NCBI GenBank assembly: GCA_025403435.1
Contig: CM046333.1
Coordinates: forward strand, 35,113,521-35,177,520
DNA length: 64,000 bases
Direction: 5' to 3'
DNA from: Artocarpus heterophyllus
Taxonomy: Eukaryota; Streptophyta; Magnoliopsida; Rosales; Moraceae
Below are positions 44,217 to 55,608 of the stretch, piece after piece (the stretch's first letter is position 1; every line of letters begins with the position of its first letter). A program made the position numbers and the translations under genes. Under the pieces are notes generated by a model. The model did not search any database. It was given only the letters and a program-made list of their open reading frames with translations, and was not told the origin of the DNA.

Positions 44217-45347
44217 ATGGCAGAAGAAGATCAAACTCGCAGCAGTACTGCCAGCAGCGGTAGCACCGCTGCCGCCGACGAAAGTAGACAGAAAAAGGCC
44301 CTCCTCGTACTGAACTGCATCCTCCTGACGATCGGGAACTGCGGGGGCCCACTCATCATGCGCCTCTACTTCCTCAACGGAGGCAAGCGCGTCTGGCTCT
44401 CCAGCTTTCTCGAGACCGGCGGCTGGCCCATCATCCTCCTCCCTTTAACCTTCTCATACTACCGCCGCCGCCGCCGTCACTCTGCCATCTCCGCCACCGC
44501 CGCAGCTCCAAAATTTTTTCAAATAAAACCGTTCCTCTTCTTCGCCTTTGCCTTCATCGGCGTCGTCACCGGCTTCGACAACTACCTCTACGCCTACGGC
44601 GTGGCCCGCCTTCCCGTCTCCACCTCCTCCCTCATCATCGCGGGCCAGCTGGCCTTCACGGCCTTCTTCGCCTACTTTCTCGTCAAGCAGAAGTTCACGT
44701 CGTATTCAGTAAACGCCGTCGTACTGCTGATTGTCGGAGGAGCCGTGTTGGCGCTCCACTCGAGCGGGGACAGGCCCAAGGGGGAGAGCAGCAAGGAGTA
44801 CGTGTTGGGGTTCGTGATGACGGTGGCGGCGGCGATGCTGTACGGGTTCCTCCTGCCGTTGATGGAGCTGGTGTACAAGAAGGCGAAGCAGAGGATAACT
44901 TACTCCCTCGTGTTGGAGATTCAGATGGTCCTGTCCTTCTTCGCCACTGCTTTCTGCACCATTGGGATGATTGTTGACAATGATTTCAAGGTTCGTTTTG
45001 GTTTTTTCTTATTTTTGTCTTCATATTTGTTGATAATAAAGTCAGTCGCTATTGTTTCTTTATATATTTCAAACTTATACATCTATGCACCCTTTTTTAG
45101 GGTGTTAAGTGCAGTGGTTAAAGCTACTTATAAAAGTTTTATATTATTTTTAACTAAAATATTAATTAAGATGAGCTTTGTCAAACAAATTTTTTATAAA
45201 AAAAAAGGTCAATTACAGCTGTTTTCTCCTCGTCTGATTCTCATCTTAGGATTCGGTTTCTCACCTTTATTGTCCTCACTCTTCTCTTAGTTAGTGGGAC
45301 CACATTAACGAAACTTTATTCTAGAACTAGTTCACACTAATGTTGTG

Positions 45348-45385
<38 letters not shown>

Positions 45386-45788
45386 TGTCTTTCTTAGCAT
45401 CATTATTAATCGCTACATGGGATTATTACCATATGTTGATTACAATGATAGGACCTAGATTTTATTTATTGAGGACAAATGTAATTTTTTCCTCTTATTA
45501 TCAATAGTTTTTGCCAAAATTTACCACCGATAGAGAATAGCTGTTTTAATAGTCAAGATTTATTGTGAACATAATGCTGTATCATCTATTGAAAAATTAC
45601 ATACCAAACAGTTAACATATTAATTTAATGACTAAAACAAATCTTCTCCTATGGTTAAAAATTATAAAATTCCTTTATTTTATTATTTTCAGTTCGGGTA
45701 ATAAAAGATTCTTTTAGCTGTTGTATTTTTGTGCGAGCAATGCAACACAATATTGCTCCCACTTCAAGTTTTCTTTTAAAGGAAAGCT

Positions 45789-45828
<40 letters not shown>

Positions 45829-46778
45829 TCTTCCTTGTCGTTTTCTTAGGACTTGAGAGGCGCAAGGGGCCAACCGGCCCAATAATTCCATGAGAACAAA
45901 TTCGAAAAGAAATGATTGGACTGCAGGGTAAAGTTCACGAGTCTTTTTAATTTTGTCTTTGAAGCTTATTCTAAACGTGTTGGACTTTTTAGAGAAAACG
46001 TGAGAATTTAGACAGTAACCGGTGCTTTCAACTATTCTATCATCTGTGTGTGAGTATATAAAAATGTGTTATATTTTATGTTTTGATTTTTTATCTTTTA
46101 AAAATATCTGTCACTTGACCATAAAAAATTCAAAAAATATATAGTTTGTTTGAAAACTAAATTAAAACTTGAAATTAAAGCTTAATCGTAATAACGTTTT
46201 ATATTATAGAATATATTTATTTTATATTGTAACGTATGAAAGCTACACACGGTTAAAACTTTAAAGTAAACACTTGATTTCAAAGCCCACTAACAAAATT
46301 TAAAACAAGCTAATATTCAATTTGATCAATGATGATATGGTTTAATTCTTATGCCTTAATAAACCAGTTTTTTTTTTTAAAAAAAAAAATTTTGCAGGCT
46401 ATTCCAAGAGAAGCAAAGAACTTTGAGCTAGGAGAAACCAAGTACTATGTGGTGCTTGTGTGGAGTGCAATAATCTGGCAAGGTTTCTTCTTGGGAGCAA
46501 TAGGAGTCATTTTCTGTGCCTCATCTTTGCTGTCAGGAATTATGATTGCCGTTCTTCTATCGGTGACTGAAATCCTGGCTGTTATTTTCTACAAAGAGAA
46601 TTTTAAAGCTGAGAAAGGTGTCTCCCTTGTACTCTCTTTCTGGGGCTTTGTCTCCTACTTTTATGGTGAGATCAAACAAAACAACAAGAACAAGAAGACG
46701 CAGCTGCATAACCCAGAAACAGAAATTACTCAAATTGAGAATACCCCCAAACCAGAGAGAGAGGTTCCAAATCCATGA
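44217..46778 (+). CDS. Purine permease (PUP family) transporter, two exons
   Basis: Exon 1 is 44217-44990 (258 codons, donor AAG then GTTCGT). Exon 2 is 46398-46778 (acceptor TTTTGCAG) and continues in frame for 126 residues, giving a 384-residue protein, normal for the family. The intron is 1,407 bp and contains a TA microsatellite and a 39-base A-run. The protein is mostly hydrophobic, with about ten predicted membrane segments. Family hallmarks are [20 protein letters not shown] and [20 protein letters not shown] in exon 1, and [19 protein letters not shown] and [13 protein letters not shown] in exon 2. PUP proteins of the drug/metabolite transporter superfamily are proton-coupled importers of adenine, cytokinins and related compounds at the plasma membrane. 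The substrate here cannot be told. The frame is intact and GC content is high, especially in exon 1, as for a functional host gene. Confidence 0.9.
44991..46397 (+). other. Intron of the purine permease gene
   Basis: Begins GTTCGT and ends TTTTGCAG. It contains a (TA)n tract (~45349-45379) and a long A-run (~45796-45835). Reading frame from exon 1 runs on into it for about 100 codons, which is not coding evidence because family homology stops at the donor and resumes at exon 2. Confidence 0.85.
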
Positions 46779-48641
46779 GAACAAAATTAGATACAGATTA
46801 CTATTATACTTAGTGGCATCTGTAGATGCAAAAAAAGAAAGGGAAAATATGCAAATTCCACAGGTATTCATGCTCAAACTAATTTTCTTTTCAATTAGGA
46901 AAAAAATAATTAATAATTGGATATGGTCAGTTTTTATTTGCATGGTACCATTAGGAAGAGGGTTCCTCCTCTTTTTCAATCTCCTGAAAATAATGAATAG
47001 ATGCTTTGAAGCTATGTGGTGCTTGTTTGCAGTAACAATGAATTATTATAAGTGCAATTTGTTTGCAGTAACAATGAAAAGTGGAGTTTTATTATTAGAA
47101 GATTTCTATGGTAGATATCTGTTTCTTTAACAGTCAGATCAACGTGCACCACTAATGGGGGAATAGCCACCAAAAACCCTTATTACTGTTATACCTTTCG
47201 TCCTTTTCTGCTGTGAAACTTAACATATACCTTGCTAAACCATACGAGCCAATTTCCCAATTTGTTTTAGAGGTTAAGAACCTTGAGCCTAATTTAGTTT
47301 TGGCCCTATTAAATTGGAAGAAATATCACATGAATTATGCAAAACAAAAAGGATCACATGCAATTGTTTACAAGTAAATTTATCTACCCACCAAAATGAG
47401 GAAGGTATGGTATTGTAGAAGGGACTCAAAATGAATAAATAAATAAAAACGGCTTGTAGATAATGTGCCAAGTGCAATGTTCACCGTAGGTAACGAAAAT
47501 CAGGCAGAGGAGATTAAGCTACTAATTTAGTAGCTTACTGCTGAATGGAACTTTACCGAGAGAATTTGTTTTTTTTTTTTAATAAGAAACAAAGATTTCA
47601 TTGAATCACAGAACGAAATGACCAAAGAGGAAGGAGAACGAACCCTTAAAGAAACAAAAAAACTAAAAAAAAAAAAAACAAACAAAAAAAAAACTATAGA
47701 AAACAGAAACATTTAAAACAAAAACAAAACCGCAACTAAAAAGAACAAGGAGCACTCTAATCTGTCAAAAACTACATTCCAATCCCTCAAAGAATCAGAA
47801 AAGGAAAACCCATGAAAGTCTTAGACGTAGATGCCCAAATAGTGGTTTTCCAAATCTGCCAGCCCCATGCATCTTCAGTATCAAAGATTCGTTTATTACT
47901 TTCAATCCACATTGCCGAAGTGACGGAGTGAATAACCACTTTCAACAGAATCTTTCTTCGCTTATTCCTATCGACCATAAAGTTGCCCCTAATTAAATCA
48001 TCAATGTTTGTTTTGAGGGACAACCCATATGAAACCAAAATAGGCCAAATGTTGCCAGCGAAAGAACAGTAAAGAAAAATTTGATCAGGGGTTTCATAAT
48101 GCTCCCCACATAAAACACATCAAACCCGGAGAGAGATAAAGGTAAGGCTTTCTTCTTTGCAATATATCTCGAGTGTTTCAGTTTACCAAGACCAAGTAAC
48201 CTACTGAAAACTTTAATTTTACTTGGAACCAAAGATTTACAGATAAATTTATGAAAAGGAACAGGAGAAAGGGAAGAAGATTGGTCATCAATAAGGAATT
48301 TGAAAAAAGATTTTGCAAGAGAAGAGACTGGATTTCTCCAACTCCTAGACCCACCTGTCTAAAGAGAACGAACACACCCGTACCTCATCCAGAACGGCTA
48401 ATAAAGCTAGCACCTCCCCTAACTTCCTCTCGCTAGGATTCTAATACAATGGAGATTCTAAGAAATGGTGTTGTTCAGATCAAGAGAATAAAAAGAAGAA
48501 ATTGGAGCATTGTGTGATGATGAATTTCTAAACAAACAAGGAAACCTACTAGCAAAGCCTACCCCTCCCACCCACACATCTTCCTTAAATCTCACTCCCC
48601 TCCCTTCTCCCACTCTCAACTTGGCATGAACTTCAAAATCG
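46705..48641. repeat. Segmental duplication, copy B (partner 4347-6321)
   Basis: Collinear with 4347-6321, covering the permease C-terminal codons, its 3' flank and the LINE fragment. Copy B is the one attached to the intact gene, so it is likely the source. Confidence 0.85.
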
Positions 48642-49240
48642 ATATAAAGAGGTTGAATAGCTTTCCAAGGCACTGGCGGAGGGAGGAGGTGGTGGGTGGG
48701 GGCACACCCCTACTCAATTTTTAGAATTTAAATTTTTTAAAAAAATTAAAAATATAATCTTATTCGGTAACAAATATTATAATTATAACCTCTTAAATAA
48801 TTAAAAAACATTATTACACCCTTATTTTATAAAAAAAATTATAACAATATTCTCACATAACAATAACAATATATATTTATGCATTTTTTTCTTAATATAT
48901 TACCTTTATTTTTTTTTTTATAATGCGTCCACCGAATAAAAGTTCTAACTCTGTCACTGTTTTAAGGGCATCTATGTGTCACCCTCGAAACTTCACCCGA
49001 CCTCCAATCCCCAAAAGAAGCGCCGTACTTACTTTTAATCACGCTATGCCAAAAAGGGCCCATGCTCTCTAGAAAATCTCCACAACCATTTTGAGGGAAA
49101 AGCCTTGTTTTTTTATCACAACATTACCTATCCCCAAACCTCCTTTCTCTAGGTCTGCGCACTTCCGCCCAAGCAACCAAATGATCGGCATACACATCAT
49201 CACTACCTCCCCATAGGAAATCGCACATCATTTTTTTCAA
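47567..49240 (-). pseudogene. LINE (L1-type) ORF2 C-terminal fragment, copy B
   Basis: On the minus strand, starting near 49240, the pieces VLKKMMCDFLWGG, VYADHLVAWAEVRRPRE and GGLGIGN match the C-terminal third of plant L1-type reverse transcriptases. They are followed by KAIQPLYIDFEVHAKLRVGE and VPSKIKVFSRLLGLGKL of the zf-RVT region. Frames shift repeatedly. An A-rich 3' end lies at about 47567-47580. The RT catalytic part and the endonuclease are missing. A hAT-like MITE interrupts it at 48671-48959. Confidence 0.7.
48671..48959. mobile_element. hAT-like MITE inside the LINE fragment
   Basis: 289 bp starting CACTGGCGGAGGG and ending CTCTGTCACTG, an imperfect terminal inverted repeat of about 11 bases. 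Flanks TTCCAAGG (48663-48670) and TTTTAAGG (48960-48967) look like a mutated 8-bp target duplication, the length of hAT elements. The LINE reading resumes after it. Confidence 0.6.
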
Positions 49241-50537
49241 TACACACCGCTACACTCTGGTATACGGCAAATTGACATATAGTAAATTGGCAAGGAAGGT
49301 TCCATTTTCCTGCATGTTGCAAATTTGCAATAGAAGATACCACTTGGGAAAAAGGCTGACATGAATTTCTTAAGCTTTCTAAGTGGTTTCTACGTTCTTG
49401 TGAAGTTGTATCGCCCATTAGAGAGACTGAATAAACCAAAAGAAAAAAAGATTTCTCCATCTTTGTCTAAACGAAATTGGCCCCAGAATACATCATATGA
49501 TGCCTAAAATCCCTTACAATTATCAACTCACTATAAATTTCCGGCATTATTGCCCTGCCTGAAAAGTCAATAAGCTCCAAAAGAAAAAGAAAAATGCTTC
49601 CGGAACAAATTCCTCCAAACGTTGTTTGACCTCTCAAATGCAACTATACAAGCACTTCTTTAAGTAGCTATTATCTGACAAAACTTGGCTAAAAGCAACA
49701 GTTCCGAGAAATAGACCCTGTAAATCTCGACGATGGTATCAACGCACATTCAACAGACTGTTTTTACTCAGCAAATTGTTGGAGCATGCCACCTTAGCAG
49801 TTGAGGCCAACTGAAAAATCTTTCCATAGCATGAAACTGAAGATAGTGAGTTTGTGTGCATGTGAGGGGAAAAAACTCTCCTACGAACCCAACCAAACTA
49901 ATACCTTAATTAACTCAGAGGATGGATTATTATGGTAATGCAAGGATAATGCATTCTATACTTTTACGTGACACATGTCTAGGCATGATTATGGTAACGT
50001 AAGGATCTCAAATTCTATATTAAAAACCGATCAACGTTGCCACTTTTATGCCAGAGAATAAAATACCGCCAATAAATTAAAAGCAAGAGGGGGACAATTA
50101 ACGGTTGTGAAAGAGAATCGATACCTTGCGTCACTGGAACTACAAAGAATGACGAGTGAAGCGAAATCTTTCTATCATCGACCATTGCCCCAAGAAGTTA
50201 TGTTGTCTATAATGCTAAGGGAAATGGCCAAGTTTATTTAAACTACAACTTTTACAAATGATGATTTATAGTTCAAGCTTGGGCCTGCCAAGCGGGCCCC
50301 AGAGATTTCTAGATAAGTCTTTAAAAAATAAAAATTTTCAAAAAGCAGAAACAAAAGTAAGTTTACCAAGCATGCTTCCTGGAAACATCACTTTCTTGGT
50401 TCCAAATATATATATTTTTAATATGGTGCCAAAAAGGCCTTAATTAGCTAGAAACTAATAAAAACGTGCACGCCTGTTTATCTTTCAGACCAAATCGCAC
50501 CATAAAGGATCCAAAAAAAAAGAAGAAAATCTAAGCA
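49241..50537. other. Intergenic stretch, nothing recognised
   Basis: No gene or element ends could be supported. The sequence is of mixed composition, without long frames beyond short shadows. Confidence 0.5.
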
Positions 50538-53352
50538 TCAAATTACCCCATCTAAACAACATATCTTCTTAAGTTTGCACACCAAGTTCTCTTCACCCGG
50601 TACTTCAAAACTTTGTGGCTGTTTCATGTAGATCTCCTCCTCCAAATCACTATGGAGAAAAGCTATATTGACATCCAACTGTTCCAAGAACAAGTCCTCA
50701 TTTGCCATTAGTACAAGTACCATCCTGATCATGGTTAGCTTCACCACAGGAGAAAAAATCTCGTTAAATTCGATGCACTCTTTTTGCTGAAAGCCTTTTA
50801 CCACCAGCCTTGTCTTATACTTTTTGCTGCTATCACTTTCGTCTTTAATCCGGTATGCCCACTTGTTGTGCAAGGCCTTTTTGTCCTGTGGCAACTTTGT
50901 CAATTGTCATGTCTGATTGGACATTAAGGAATCCATCTCATCCCTCATGGCTAACTCCCACTTGACTGAATCTTCAGCCTCCACGGCTTTATTATAGCTC
51001 TCTGGCTCACCTCTGTTGGTCAACAAGATGTAATGCAGAGAAGGAGAGTATCTCTGCGGCGGTCTGATGGTCCTGCTAGACCTCTGACTAGTGTGGCATG
51101 AGTCCTCTGGTTTCCTTTTGGAGCTATGTCTTCTTAGTTTTCAACATCTGGATTTTGCACCTCCACTTCAGGAAGATCCTTCAATGGAATCACCTCAGGC
51201 TTCTTGTCTTCAGAACCTGAACCCCTAGAGTCAGTGTTGTCTCTGTCCTTGTATAAAACACCTTCATTGAAGATCACATCCTTGCTCCTAATAATCTTCC
51301 GATTTTGGTCATCCTAAAGACGATAACCAAACTCAAGTCCACCATACCCAACTAGAAAACACTTCTTTGACTTGGCATCAAGTTTACTTCTAGCAGCAGG
51401 ATCAATGTGAACATAGAAAACACACCCAAACACTCTCAAGTAAGAGATATCAACCTTTTTACGGCTCCAGACTTCTTCTGGTAGCTCAAACTTCAGTGGT
51501 GTGGATGGACTTCTGTTGATTAGATGAGTGGCTGTATTAATTGCCTTAGCCCAAAACGTCTTTAGCAACCCTACATGCAATCTCATGCTTCTGGCACGCT
51601 CGTTTAAAATCCTGTTTATCCTCTCAGCTACCCCATTCTATTGTGGTTTCCTTGGAATGGTTTTTTTCATCTTTATTCCATTCTCAGCATAGTACCGCCT
51701 GAAGTCATTATCTAAATATTCTCCCCCATTGTCAGACTGCAAGCATTTCACCTTCAAATCTGTCTCATTCTCCACCATGGCTTTCCTTCTCTTGAAAGCA
51801 TCAAAGAGATCAGATTTGTTTTTCAAAAAGTAAACCCATACCTTCATGCTTGAGTTATCTAGAAACGTCACATAGTAATTTGTGCCACTAAGGAAAGTCA
51901 CCGACGCAGGCCCCCATACATCAGTGTAAACTAGCTCCAATTTCATAGACTTAGGCTCTCTACCTATTGTTGAGAAAGTAACTCTCTTCTGTTTCTCAAA
52001 GATGTAGGCTTCACACAAACTGTGATCAACAGTTTTCAAACCTGGCAGTTTTCATTTACAGTGAAGCACCTTCATTCGCTTCTCACTCATTTGACCGAGC
52101 CTATAATGCCATAGCTCAATATTGACAGCAGAATCAACAACTGTTATGGTATCTCTGCAACTAGAGTTCATGTAGAGAGTTCTAGCCTTGCATCCCCAAG
52201 CAACAACTATCGCTTCTTTAGTGACTTTCCAACCTCCACAATTGAAGGTCACTTTAAGTCCTTCGCCATCCAGTTGCCCCACCAAAATCAAGTTGCGCAT
52301 TAGTTTAAGAACATGTCTCACCTTATGAATCTTACACATAGACCCATTAGGCATTTTTAAACTGACATCTCTAATGCTAACAATATCCAAAGGTTCTCCA
52401 TCAGCAAGATAAACCTTACCATAATTTCCAGCAACATAATTCTCCATGGCGGTGTGCAGTGGTGTGGAATGATGCTCCTGAATCTATCACCCACAAATCA
52501 AAAGAACTGTCAATAGACAAGATTAAGGCATCCTGTTGCTCTTCAGTGGCGGCGTTAGCTACATCATTATTCTTGTCTTCGTTCTTCCTTGGAGCCCTGC
52601 AGTTCTTCTTCAAGTGGCCAGTCTTCCTAGAATTCCAACACTCCATAGTTCTACCGTTCTTCGACTTACTTCTCTCATTCCTCGACTTGCCTCTCTTGCC
52701 ATTATCCCTATTGGAATGCCTCTCAAGTTTCCTGCCTCTATTATCAACATTAAGGGCCGAGTTCGACGTTGAGGCTTCACCTGAGTCTTTCCTGCAAACT
52801 TCTTCCGCAAGAATAGAGTTTTTGACATCAACAAACTTCAGTTTTGCATTCCCAAGCGAATTTGTAATGGCCACCCTCATGGGTTCCCAACTATTCAGTA
52901 AGGAGGCCAAGAGGATTAGGGCATTGATCGCATCATCGAATTTAATCTCTACCGAGACCGATTGGTTCAGGAAGGTGTTGAAACTGTTTAGATGCTTTAC
53001 TACCGAGGCACCATCAGGCATCTTTAAATTAAAGAGCTTCTTCATGAGATTACCTTGTTGTTGGCTGAGAGCTTCTCATACATCTCTGACAAAGCTTTCA
53101 TCATCCCAGTTGTAGTATTCTCCTTCGCAACGTTGTGGGCCACGTTCTTTGACAAGGTCAAACGGATCACACCTAGCACCTGTCTATCAAGGAGATTCCA
53201 CTCCTCATCCTTCATGCCTTCAGGCTTATTATCCAAGGACAAGTGCAGTTTTCTGTTGTAGAGGTAGTCTTCTACTTACATCCTCCAATAGGAAAAATCC
53301 AAACCATCGAATTTGATGATACCTGCTGTCGAACCTTCTTCTCCCATCATCG
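50538..53352 (-). pseudogene. Ty1/copia gag-pol polyprotein, degraded and 3'-truncated
   Basis: Read on the minus strand, the Gag part starts near 53352 (MMGEEGSTAGIIKFDGLDFS). It contains a damaged zinc knuckle, CWNSRKTGHLKKNC, at about 52640-52600. Next come the protease motif WVIDSGASFHTT, the pre-integrase LWHYRLGQMSEKRM, the integrase core with VYTDVWGP and LQSDNGGEY (51640-52040), and the start of reverse transcriptase with KTRLVVKGFQQKE and EQLDVNIAFLHSDLEEEIYM (50903-50538). Domain order (integrase before RT) is that of copia elements. Several frameshifts and stops are present. The RT core with its catalytic aspartates, RNase H and the 3' LTR are missing at 50537. It is an inactive relic. 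Confidence 0.85.
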
Positions 53353-53370
53353 TTCTTGATCAAAACCTCT

Positions 53371-53382
53371 GCTTTGATACCA
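53371..53382 (-). other. Primer-binding site of the copia element
   Basis: GCTTTGATACCA on the plus strand, i.e. TGGTATCAAAGC in the direction of the element, complementary to the end of an initiator tRNA-Met. It lies two bases from the LTR end at 53385. Confidence 0.8.
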
Positions 53383-53384
53383 CT

Positions 53385-54140
53385 TGTTGGAGAATTAGAC
53401 GACTCCTAATTCTAAGGATCGCAAAAACGAATAATTGCAGAAAATAAATTGAAGAAGAGAAGAAAAGAGAGACACCAAATTTTATACAAGTTCGTCCAAA
53501 TTTGAGACTACGTCCTGTTTCTGCCACTTGCAGATTCCACTATGATGAAGGAGATTACAGATTACAAGAGAAGTTTCTCACACACTCTTCTCACACACTC
53601 TCAAACTGTGCTTACAAAAACTCTCTTCTTTTGAGTACCCTGTGGGAATTTTTCTCTCTCAATGATGGAGCTCTCAAGAATTATGTCTCACACAAAATAA
53701 TGCCACTCTCAATGTCACACACACTCAACCCTAGCCATCTTATGTCTATTTATACACCAAAGAAGAAAAAAATAGCAACTAATGAGAAACCCTAGCAGTT
53801 TCTCATTTTTGGGGCGTTTGAGTTCGACTCTAACTCAAAATTTTGTAACAAACCAGACTCCGGACGCCGCGGCCCTAGTTTGCTCTCGGACGGGCGCCTC
53901 GACCCTCGTTTGGGCGCCGCGGCTCTGGTTTGGGTGCCGCGGCCCTTCTTTTGGGTGCAGTGGCCCTAGGCCACTGCCTCCTCTTTTTTTTCTCTTCTTT
54001 CTCCTTTGCTAGGTTGATTTGGCTCCACATTGCAACATAAAGAATATTGTACTATTTTGGTTCACATTTTAAACCATGATTCAAACCTTTTTCCAGTGTT
54101 TTCTCTCAAAAAAGAGAATTGTATTTCTGTTCCAACCTAT
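53385..54140 (-). repeat. 5' LTR of the copia element (outer end uncertain)
   Basis: The inner end reads TGTTGGAGAATTAG on the plus strand, next to the primer site. A TATA box, GTATAAATAG, lies on the minus strand at 53747-53756, in the right place for a promoter inside the LTR. The outer end is probably near TTCCAAC at about 54140, but without the other LTR it cannot be fixed. A GC-rich repeat (GGGCGCCGCGGC-type, ~53855-53980) lies in the part upstream of the TATA box. Confidence 0.65.
53855..53980. repeat. GC-rich tandem repeat within the copia LTR
   Basis: Four to five units of about 25-28 bp built on TTTGGGCGCCGCGGC and CCCTNGTTTGGGTGCC. It is strikingly GC-rich for this AT-rich window. 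Confidence 0.7.
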
Positions 54141-55603
54141 GACCAAGCCGGCCACATATTTAAACAACAATACATTACAGATCTTACATATTGAAGCAAG
54201 CATCAGGAACATGCGCACTGTTATGCAAATAAAACCTCACCAATTTTCTTGACTAGAGCTGTTGTCTCAATGATTTATTTCCTCCTCTGCGAATTCCTCT
54301 AAAATTGCCCGTTGCCGCTCATTTAATTCACTGGAGATGTAATAAAAGAAACCAAATTTGTCGTGAACAGCAGAAATTTTTGTGAACAATATATTATAAA
54401 AGTTGAGACGATAAAACAAAACTGTGAACAAAGTTGATTCGGAACCTACGATAAAATAAATTAGTATGTATCGTTAAGTCATGCATGCAGAGGAGTAACA
54501 GTCGGACCTTTGTAAAGCTGATATTACAGTTCACATGAACAATTGCAAATAGTGTTTGCACCAGCGTTACAGCATCAACATGACATCAACAATAAAAGAA
54601 AAAAAAAAACATTCATGTAAGTGGACATGAAGAATAAGAAACGGAAAGAAAAGAAAAAAAAAAGTTTCTTAATTTTAACCTTGGGCCTCCATGTGTCTGC
54701 CGTTACCCCAGGGTTGATCCAGATTTAATGTGGGGGAGCTCCATTTAGGTCCATGAAACCTTGGTCTTATTCGTTAATCTCCAGATCTGGCGGTCCAGAT
54801 TTCTCCTTTGGTCCCACCAGCTGCCCTACATATCCCTTCAGATTAACCCTTGCACTCTCATCTGAAGGTCCAGATCGCGGCTTATTGGTCCTCCTAAGCT
54901 CTGCGTCACACCAGATTTTGAACCAAATTTACGTACCGAGCGGCTTGGAATCCAGAGGATGAAAAGGAAAGAAAAAAAATATTAAAAAAACTAAAAACTT
55001 ACCTGCCCATTGACAAATTTAGAACGAATTTCGTCCAATTGCTCTCAATCCTTGCCTATAAAGGCTCCCTTCGACGCTTGTAAAATTCATCCAACATTTC
55101 CTCTAAGGCTCTGCCTCAAGAAATGTTATGCGACCAGTGTAAGTCCGCAGAGCTTTTGCACAAGTTCGCATCTCTCTTAGACTGTATTTATATTTATGTT
55201 GTGTAATATTTAAATAAATACAAATAATGTTTTGTTTTAAAAATATTTTTTTATGTTTATTTTATTAATATCTTTTTAAATTATATTTTTTGTGGTAAAA
55301 AGGTGAAACTCGACAAAATTAATTAAGTTAATTTTAATTATGTGAGTGGAAATAATGCTAAAATTATTTTGAAATATAGTTAATATTTGTTTTAAATATT
55401 TTTCTTGTTATAATGATGAATTTGATTTATCGTAGATATAAACTGGTATGAGTAATGCTTAAAAGGTCTTTGATTAGTCGTTGATAGATAATGACACGAT
55501 AAATATTTAAGATTCGTTAATAAGTTAAAATGTTATAATAAATATATGCCGACATGGACTGGCATATTGAATGCTTGGTGTTATTGATTTATTGTAGATA
55601 GAG
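54141..55603. other. Intergenic stretch, nothing recognised
   Basis: No supported gene. The open frame 54753-54962 is short, lacks family features and is not called. Confidence 0.5.
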
Positions 55604-55608
55604 GATGG
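55604..55608. repeat. Target-site duplication GATGG (left)
   Basis: GATGG before the solo LTR is matched by GATGA at 57640-57644, four of five bases. Confidence 0.7.

Noticed and set aside
44991..45290. Extension of permease exon 1 to a stop at 45290
   Set aside because: Family homology ends exactly at the GT donor at 44991 and resumes in frame at 46398, so this is read-through into the intron.
52459..53115. 218-codon plus-strand open frame
   Set aside because: Antisense shadow of the copia Gag and protease coding sequence.
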